DNA of 8,589 nucleotides from Thermoproteota archaeon (GTDB lineage: Archaea > Korarchaeota > Korarchaeia > Korarchaeales > Korarchaeaceae), in NCBI GenBank assembly GCA_003661265.1, contig QMVU01000036.1, positions 1-8,589 on the forward strand. Direction: 5' to 3'. Of the stretch, positions 4,313 to 8,589 are shown piece after piece. Under the pieces are notes generated by a model. It was given only the letters and a program-made list of their open reading frames with translations, had not been told where the DNA came from and ran no database searches. How positions within the stretch are numbered: position 1 is the stretch's first letter; the number at the start of each line of letters is the position of its first letter. The translations under genes and the position numbers were made by a program.

Positions 4313-6695
4313 AGAGATCAGAGAAAGAGATCCCGAATGCAGGCTCTGTGAAGAACTGAAACGCAGTAAACTTGAACACCGCTGCCTCTGGGGGGAGGGA
4401 AAAGGGCCTATCATGTTAGTTGGGCAATGCCCAGGGACAAAGGAAGATATAAAAGGAGTACCTTTTATCGGGCCTGCTGGAAGTGTTTTACGTAAAATCC
4501 TCGGAGATAAAGTTGAGTACTGCTATATAACAAATGTTGTGAAATGTTACTACAAAGATACCCCAACCCAGCAAATGGTCAAAAATTGTCTTCCTTATTT
4601 GTTGTATGAAATTGTTACTGTAAAGCCCAAAGTGATTATCACCTTGGGCGAAGTAGCGAGCATGGCTCTCCTGCGAAAGAAGAAGATCCAGGATATCTCA
4701 TTCATTCCTCAAACTCCTAAGATAAAATTAATTGAACACATTCCTGTCTTCGCTACCTATCATCCTGCTGCCGTTATCAGAAAAGGAAACTGGAGCGATG
4801 TAATTAAGGATCATATAAGAACGACAATCAAAGTTGCATGGGAACATATCAATCAAGCTCATAAACCTTCACACGGAGAATATACCATCGCGCAAGATGT
4901 TTCTACGATAGAAGCTCATCTCTCTTCTACCCTCACTATAGATGTGGAGACTTCCGGTCTTTATGAATTTGAGGAAGAGGCTTATATCCGTTCCATAGCT
5001 TTCTCTCCTTCTCCTCATCATGCGATTGTTATCCCTTGGGATGAAAACTACTGGCAGGATAAATGGCAACAGGTAAGAGACATCATTAAGAAGTTACTGA
5101 CTGACTCAGGACAAACTCTCATCGGACACAACCTGAAATTTGATCTTCGCTGGTTAATAAAGGATCTTGGACTTCAACCAGAAGATATAAAGTGCAATAT
5201 CGAAGATACCATCCTCATGCATCATCTTATTGATGAGACGGCAAAACATTCCCTTTCTTCCCTTGCTTTCAAATACACAGATATGGGAGGATATGATCGT
5301 GAAATACTGAAGAAGGGAGGGCCTCTTAAAGCAGAAGGAGAAGAACTCTATCTCTATAATGCAGCCGATGCTGATGTAACCCATCGCCTTTATATAAGAT
5401 TCAAAGAAGAATTAACAAAGGAAGGAACCTACTGGAGACCTTACCGCTTTCTCCTTATCCCAGCGACAAAGGCTCTTCTTGCAATGGAACATCGAGGCGC
5501 TCCTGCTGATCGCAACTTCCTCTTATGGGCTTATAAGAAATTACAGAAAGAGTATAACTCCCTTCTTGAAAAGATCAATTCTGATTCCATTGTCAGAGAG
5601 CTCTTTCCACGAAAAGATTTCAATCCCTTCTCATACAATCACATGAGCAGATTGTGTTCGCCTCTCTTTCAGGAAAGCAGAATTCCCATTCCCCGTACCA
5701 AGAATGATAAAGAATCCTGGAATAAGGAATTCCTGCGGAAAGCAGGAAAGGAATATCCAGTCTTCGGATGGATCGCCGAACTCAGAAAAATCCGTACACT
5801 CAGCTCTCACATACGGGAACAATATCTTCCAGCTATACATAACGGAAAAATTCATCCAAGCTTCACCCTTTTCATTGCACGATCTGGAAGAACCGCCTCC
5901 CAGAATCCGAACTGCCAGAATCTCTATAAAGGTGAACTACATGGAGTCAAAATACGAAATATGGTCTATGCCCCAAAGGGATACTTACTTCTCTCAGCAG
6001 ACTTTTCTCTTCATGAAGTACGGGTTGCTGCTGCCCTTTCTAAAGATCCCAAGCTGATCTCCCTTCTTGAAGAAGGAAAAGATATCCATTCAGCTACAGC
6101 AGCCACAATTGAAGGAATCCCCTATGAAGAGTTTCTAAAAAAAGTGGAAGAAGGCGATCCAGAATTCGAAGAAAAACGCAGAAAGGCAAAAACGGTAGTT
6201 TTTGGAGTCATGTATGGTATGACTGCAAGAGGTCTTGCTCAGCGACTGGAGATTCCTGAAAAAGAGGCAAAAAGGTATATTGAGAGCTTTTTCCATCAAT
6301 ATCAAAGGCTGCAAACCTGGATTAAGTACATTGTCTCAAAAGCGAAGCAGGAAAAGAGGATAAGGACTCCATTTGATCGTTACCGATCCTTCAGATGGGA
6401 TTATGACTTTGAGCGTAAGGCAATCAATTTTCCTATCCAAAGTGCAGCATCCGATCTTCTTTTACTTGGCTTATCAAGAGTCCATGAAAAATTCACGGAG
6501 TTAAAAGTCAAAAGCCATCCCATCCTTGAAGTGCATGATGAGATTCTTTTCCTCATGAAGAAGGAAGAAATGGACGATCTTTTACCTCTGATCAGGGAAA
6601 TCCTTGAAAACCCACAGGAGGGATGGCTTGAACCTGTTCAACTGAAGGTAGATTTTTCGGTTGGAGAAAGATGGGGAGAGTTAGAGAAAATATAG
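4299..6695 (+). CDS. Uracil-DNA glycosylase / DNA polymerase I (family A) fusion
   Basis: The 798-residue product (from TTG 4299) joins an N-terminal family-4-like uracil-DNA glycosylase (UDG; about 1-180) to a family A polymerase with proofreading. UDG part: VGQCPGTKED (41-50), PFIGPAG (55-61), TNVVKC (78-83), LGEVA (116-120) and YHPAAV (154-159). C14, C17, C83 and C97 fit the four ligands of the [4Fe-4S] cluster of this family. Exonuclease: DVET (215-218), GHNLKFD (276-282) and YNAADAD (353-359), all catalytic acids present. Polymerase: the SGRTAS/NCQN segment (529-541), motif A SADFSLHEVR (566-575; D568, E573), motif B with K631, F635 and Y639 (KTVVFGVMYG), and motif C VHDE (745-748). It should copy viral DNA with proofreading. 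Compared with family 4, the first UDG acid is Gln43 instead of Glu, so glycosylase activity is uncertain. It overlaps the primase-helicase gene by 14 nt. Confidence 0.93.
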   Translation: MKKTEEIRERDPECRLCEELKRSKLEHRCLWGEGKGPIMLVGQCPGTKEDIKGVPFIGPAGSVLRKILGDKVEYCYITNVVKCYYKDTPTQQMVKNCLPYLLYEIVTVKPKVIITLGEVASMALLRKKKIQDISFIPQTPKIKLIEHIPVFATYHPAAVIRKGNWSDVIKDHIRTTIKVAWEHINQAHKPSHGEYTIAQDVSTIEAHLSSTLTIDVETSGLYEFEEEAYIRSIAFSPSPHHAIVIPWDENYWQDKWQQVRDIIKKLLTDSGQTLIGHNLKFDLRWLIKDLGLQPEDIKCNIEDTILMHHLIDETAKHSLSSLAFKYTDMGGYDREILKKGGPLKAEGEELYLYNAADADVTHRLYIRFKEELTKEGTYWRPYRFLLIPATKALLAMEHRGAPADRNFLLWAYKKLQKEYNSLLEKINSDSIVRELFPRKDFNPFSYNHMSRLCSPLFQESRIPIPRTKNDKESWNKEFLRKAGKEYPVFGWIAELRKIRTLSSHIREQYLPAIHNGKIHPSFTLFIARSGRTASQNPNCQNLYKGELHGVKIRNMVYAPKGYLLLSADFSLHEVRVAAALSKDPKLISLLEEGKDIHSATAATIEGIPYEEFLKKVEEGDPEFEEKRRKAKTVVFGVMYGMTARGLAQRLEIPEKEAKRYIESFFHQYQRLQTWIKYIVSKAKQEKRIRTPFDRYRSFRWDYDFERKAINFPIQSAASDLLLLGLSRVHEKFTELKVKSHPILEVHDEILFLMKKEEMDDLLPLIREILENPQEGWLEPVQLKVDFSVGERWGELEKI

Positions 6696-7078
6696 ACAAA
6701 AAAATAAAGATCCCGATAGTCTGTAAATTCAACAAAGCTGCTGAAATGGAAAATAAAATAGGAACGATGAAACGTTTTTTTAAGAGATTGAAGAATAGGA
6801 TCAAAGCGTGTTTTCGGTTTCGGGATATGTGGACATGGAATTATGAATCATGTGAACGTTGCGGTTCATGTCTCAGAATAGCATACACCATTCAAGATGA
6901 GATCTGGTATATCGTATATGGTTCTGACAAAGGTTGTTTATGTCTAAATTGCTTTCTTGAATTGGCTTCAGAAAAAAACGTAACAATTACTCCAGACCAT
7001 TTCAAATGGTTGTGTCTGTTTAATGGAGATAAACCTTCATTTGATATTATCCAGGATGAAAATGACAGTAGAAAATAA
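6671..7078 (+). CDS. Small cysteine-rich, probably zinc-binding protein
   Basis: From ATG 6671 the product is 135 residues. It has a basic, amphipathic N-terminal region (MKRFFKRLKNRIKACFRFR, residues 33-51) and then two cysteine clusters: CERCGSC (61-67) and CLCLNC (89-94). Between them the segment AYTIQDEIWYIVYG resembles the x-DE-x-W-x-x-V-x-G pattern I associate with small phage proteins of unknown function. Two Cys pairs suggest one zinc site. The start is uncertain: ATG 6671 has GGAG 4 nt upstream but lies in the polymerase tail, while ATG 6746 and ATG 6767 give shorter forms. The form from 6767 (103 aa) begins exactly at the basic segment, but its AGGA is only 3 nt away. The stop is secure. 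The gene overlaps the methyltransferase start by 17 nt. No function can be assigned; nucleic-acid binding is plausible. Confidence 0.65.
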   Translation: MGRVRENIDKKIKIPIVCKFNKAAEMENKIGTMKRFFKRLKNRIKACFRFRDMWTWNYESCERCGSCLRIAYTIQDEIWYIVYGSDKGCLCLNCFLELASEKNVTITPDHFKWLCLFNGDKPSFDIIQDENDSRK

Positions 7079-7832
7079 AATATATTGCGGAAGGGCGGAG
7101 GAAATTTTAAAATCATTTCCTGACAACCTAATCACGCTTACAGTAACTTCCCCACCATTCAACGTCAAGATGCCATACTCAACCCATAATGACGCAATGG
7201 CTTACGAAAAATATTTGAAGATGCTTTCTGATGTTTTCAAGGAAGTCTATCGGATTACGAAAAAAGGTGGTCGTCTTTTCATTGACCTTCCCTCTTATCT
7301 GAAGATGGCAACGAAGTCCCGCGTTGCCTATTCCGCAATAGACATACTTAATCTCTTGACTCAAGAAGTAGGCTGGAAGCATGGTGATCTCATTGTTTGG
7401 GATAAAAGAATAATCGCGTCAAAAAACCCCACCGCGTGGGGATCTTGGCGTAGTCCTTCCTCACCCTATTTACGAGACCAGATTGATCTTCTTTTCGTTC
7501 TTTATAAAGAGCAATACAAACTTGCTCATAAAGGAGAATCTGATCTCAGTAAAGATGAATTTCTCAAATGGACAGTTAATATATGGCAAATTCTCCCTGA
7601 AAAAACCATGAGAAAATATCACCCTGCACCATTCCCTCTTGAACTTCCTTATCGTGCTATCAAGCTATTTTCTTTCAAAGACGATGTCATTCTTGATCCT
7701 TTCTGTGGAACTGGAACAACCTGTGTTGCGGCGAAAATGCTTGGGAGGAAGTTTATTGGAATTGATATTTCAAGAAATTATGTGCTTCTGACAAAAAAGA
7801 GATTGAAGCTCCTCAAGGAGGAACAACAATGA
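7062..7832 (+). CDS. DNA (N4-cytosine or N6-adenine) methyltransferase, beta class
   Basis: The 256-residue product belongs to the N4/N6 DNA methylase family (the type represented by Pfam N6_N4_Mtase). Catalytic motif IV, TSPPF (29-33), comes first and the AdoMet-binding motif I, DPFCGTGTT (212-220), comes last, followed by GRKFIGIDIS. This motif order defines the beta class. The SPPF form of motif IV is more usual in N4-cytosine enzymes, but target base and recognition site cannot be read from sequence. The TAWGSWRS...LRD region and HPAPFP (187-192) are typical of the family. I chose ATG 7062 because AGGA (7053-7056) stands 5 nt before it and the protein then starts at the conserved beta strand; starts at 7056 and 7023 are possible. 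No restriction endonuclease lies next to it, so it is probably an orphan viral enzyme that protects or marks viral DNA. Its TGA overlaps the next ATG (ATGA). Confidence 0.92.
   Translation: MTVENKIYCGRAEEILKSFPDNLITLTVTSPPFNVKMPYSTHNDAMAYEKYLKMLSDVFKEVYRITKKGGRLFIDLPSYLKMATKSRVAYSAIDILNLLTQEVGWKHGDLIVWDKRIIASKNPTAWGSWRSPSSPYLRDQIDLLFVLYKEQYKLAHKGESDLSKDEFLKWTVNIWQILPEKTMRKYHPAPFPLELPYRAIKLFSFKDDVILDPFCGTGTTCVAAKMLGRKFIGIDISRNYVLLTKKRLKLLKEEQQ
7427..7441 (-). terminator. Terminator-like hairpin on the minus strand inside the methyltransferase gene
   Basis: Read on the minus strand, CCCCAC-GCG-GTGGGG forms a perfect 6-bp GC-rich stem with a 3-nt loop, followed directly by TTTTTT (the A-run at 7421-7426 on the plus strand). 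This is an intrinsic-terminator layout facing against the operon. It lies over the codons for the KNPTAWG segment, so it could be coincidental. Confidence 0.4.
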
Positions 7833-8380
7833 GAAGCACAAATAATGAAACCCTTCTTCGTGAAGGTATTCCCGGTGACTTTCCTTTTATTGATTCCCTC
7901 CACAAAGAGGAAGGTCATGCTTTAGGTTTTATCCCAAAGGGAGTTTATTTATCCGTTCTTGAAAAAAGAAGAATAGATCAACGGGACAGATGGAAATACT
8001 CAAAAATCTATATCACTGAAGATAATGGAGAGCAAACTGGCTATTGTTACGTCTCATTTCATGGTGAAATGGCAAAGGTATTCCAAATCGTAGTAAGGAA
8101 AGATGCCCGACGATGGTATCGCGCAACTTTAATGCTTTCCAGAGTAGAAGAAGAAGCAATGAGAAGAGGAAAGAAAGGAGTAGAAGCACGAGTCGCTATT
8201 GACCTTGAAAGCAATCTCTTTTGGAGAGCTATGGGATACGAACCGATAAAGGTACTCACTTCTACCTGGTTAAACCAACGGGAAAGCAAATCCAAGAGAC
8301 CGCTTTTTCTTTACCAGAAACTCTTCCTTCCTTTATTTCAGCAAGGCCAAAAAACTACAGAAAAGGAGATAGAACAATGA
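7829..8380 (+). CDS. GNAT-fold acetyltransferase-like protein
   Basis: The 183-residue product looks like a GCN5-related N-acetyltransferase (GNAT). The recognisable part is KVFQIVVRKDARRWYRATLM (83-102), matching beta4 and the acyl-CoA pyrophosphate loop region, then a helix with EEEAMRRG (107-114) and the C-terminal beta5/alpha4 signature RVAIDLESNLFWRAMGYEP (121-139). The usual Q/RxxGxG/A loop is degenerate: ARRWYRAT has no glycine at the normal position, so CoA binding may be altered. The N-terminal segment with HALGFIPKGVY resembles phage GNATs I have seen near replication genes. AAGGAGG (7815-7821) lies 7 nt before the ATG, and the ATGA overlap couples it to the methyltransferase. The substrate is unknown: a protein, a small molecule, or, by analogy with the GNAT-like Mom protein of phage Mu, a DNA base are possible. 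Confidence 0.75.
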   Translation: MRSTNNETLLREGIPGDFPFIDSLHKEEGHALGFIPKGVYLSVLEKRRIDQRDRWKYSKIYITEDNGEQTGYCYVSFHGEMAKVFQIVVRKDARRWYRATLMLSRVEEEAMRRGKKGVEARVAIDLESNLFWRAMGYEPIKVLTSTWLNQRESKSKRPLFLYQKLFLPLFQQGQKTTEKEIEQ

Positions 8381-8589
8381 AAGGAATTCTAAAAGTCAAT
8401 CCTTCTCGCTGGCAGGTAAAAGATCTCTGGAAGTTCCCCAGAACAGGGATTCTTGTTCATGCTCAAACTCCGGAAGGGAAAGAGGAACTGGCTGATCTTG
8501 TGTTCCTAGATGAGGAATCTCTGGAGAAACACCTGCAAGAATGGGATAAGGCAAAGCTTGTATTTTTAATAAAAAGACTTCTGCTGTAT
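8377..8589 (+). CDS. Hypothetical protein, 3' end outside the window
   Basis: An ATG at 8377 overlaps the stop of the GNAT gene (ATGA), with AAGGAGA (8363-8369) 7 nt upstream. The frame stays open for 71 codons to the window edge. The visible part begins MKGILKVNPSRWQVKDLWKF and continues with charged, helix-prone sequence (EEELADLVF-type and LDEESLEKHLQEWDKAK) and no signal peptide or cysteine motif. I do not recognise it. Context suggests another small gene of the same polycistronic transcript. Confidence 0.75.
   Translation, partial: MKGILKVNPSRWQVKDLWKFPRTGILVHAQTPEGKEELADLVFLDEESLEKHLQEWDKAKLVFLIKRLLLY

Noticed and set aside
4299..4838. UDGX-type (covalently uracil-binding) glycosylase domain
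   Set aside because: PFIGPAG and the ED motif resemble UDGX, but the characteristic KRRIH insertion is absent between TNVVKC and the second Cys.
7023..7061. ATG 7023 as the methyltransferase start
   Set aside because: No SD is seen before it, the added residues lie within the upstream gene, and the family normally begins close to the first conserved strand; ATG 7062 has an AGGA at good spacing.
7062..8380. Restriction-modification system
   Set aside because: Only the methyltransferase is present; neither neighbour has nuclease motifs and the GNAT protein is not an endonuclease.
1..8589. CRISPR array, tRNA, integrase or insertion sequence
   Set aside because: No regularly spaced repeats, cloverleaf-like sequences, recombinase motifs or terminal inverted repeats were seen on reading either strand.

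Overview
The window looks like the replication region of a double-stranded DNA bacterial virus, or a prophage or virus-derived element. All recognisable genes lie on the + strand and are packed end to end with short overlaps. Small unrecognised ORFs are mixed with a T7/Twinkle-type primase-helicase, a family A DNA polymerase and a short SNF2-type helicase. Where they can be judged, most ribosome-binding sites are strong Shine-Dalgarno (SD) sequences (AAAGGAGGT, GGAGGAG, GAGGAGG, AAGGAGG), so the host is a bacterium with the canonical anti-SD. The DNA is moderately AT-rich, and I cannot name the host. The uracil-DNA glycosylase fused to the polymerase would suit a virus facing frequent cytosine deamination (for example in a warm habitat) or one with unusual bases in its DNA, but that is inference.

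Layout. Operon 1 (start of window to about 2006) holds the 3' end of an acidic protein gene (2-262), a 54-residue two-CPYC zinc-ribbon protein (292-456), a 446-residue SNF2-family ATPase coupled to it by an ATGA overlap (453-1793), a pair of near-identical 19-bp direct repeats, a possible 41-residue ORF (1852-1977), and a clear intrinsic terminator (1982-2006). Directly behind it is a compact control region: a good sigma-70-type promoter (TTGGCA, 17 bp, TATACT), then a second, extended -10 promoter (TGATATAAT) embedded in an inverted repeat just before the next start codon.

Operon 2 (2098 to the window's right edge) runs without an obvious break. It encodes a small SpeD-like protein related to pyruvoyl-dependent S-adenosylmethionine decarboxylase but with changes at the self-processing site, a 56-residue basic proline-rich protein, a primase-helicase, a UDG-DNA polymerase A fusion with intact 3'-5' exonuclease motifs, a small Cys-rich protein, a beta-class N4/N6 DNA methyltransferase, a GNAT-fold acetyltransferase-like protein, and the start of another unrecognised gene.

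How they work together. The primase-helicase and polymerase would form a compact two-protein replisome like that of T7, with base-excision (UDG) and proofreading activities on the polymerase. The SNF2 ATPase probably remodels or translocates on duplex DNA. The methyltransferase, perhaps with the GNAT protein, may modify the viral DNA. The SpeD-like protein would connect the operon to polyamine chemistry if it is active.

The most notable points are the SpeD-like protein with its unusual control region, the UDG-polymerase fusion with a substituted UDG motif, and the translationally coupled methyltransferase-GNAT pair. I saw no CRISPR array, tRNA, integrase or insertion sequence.
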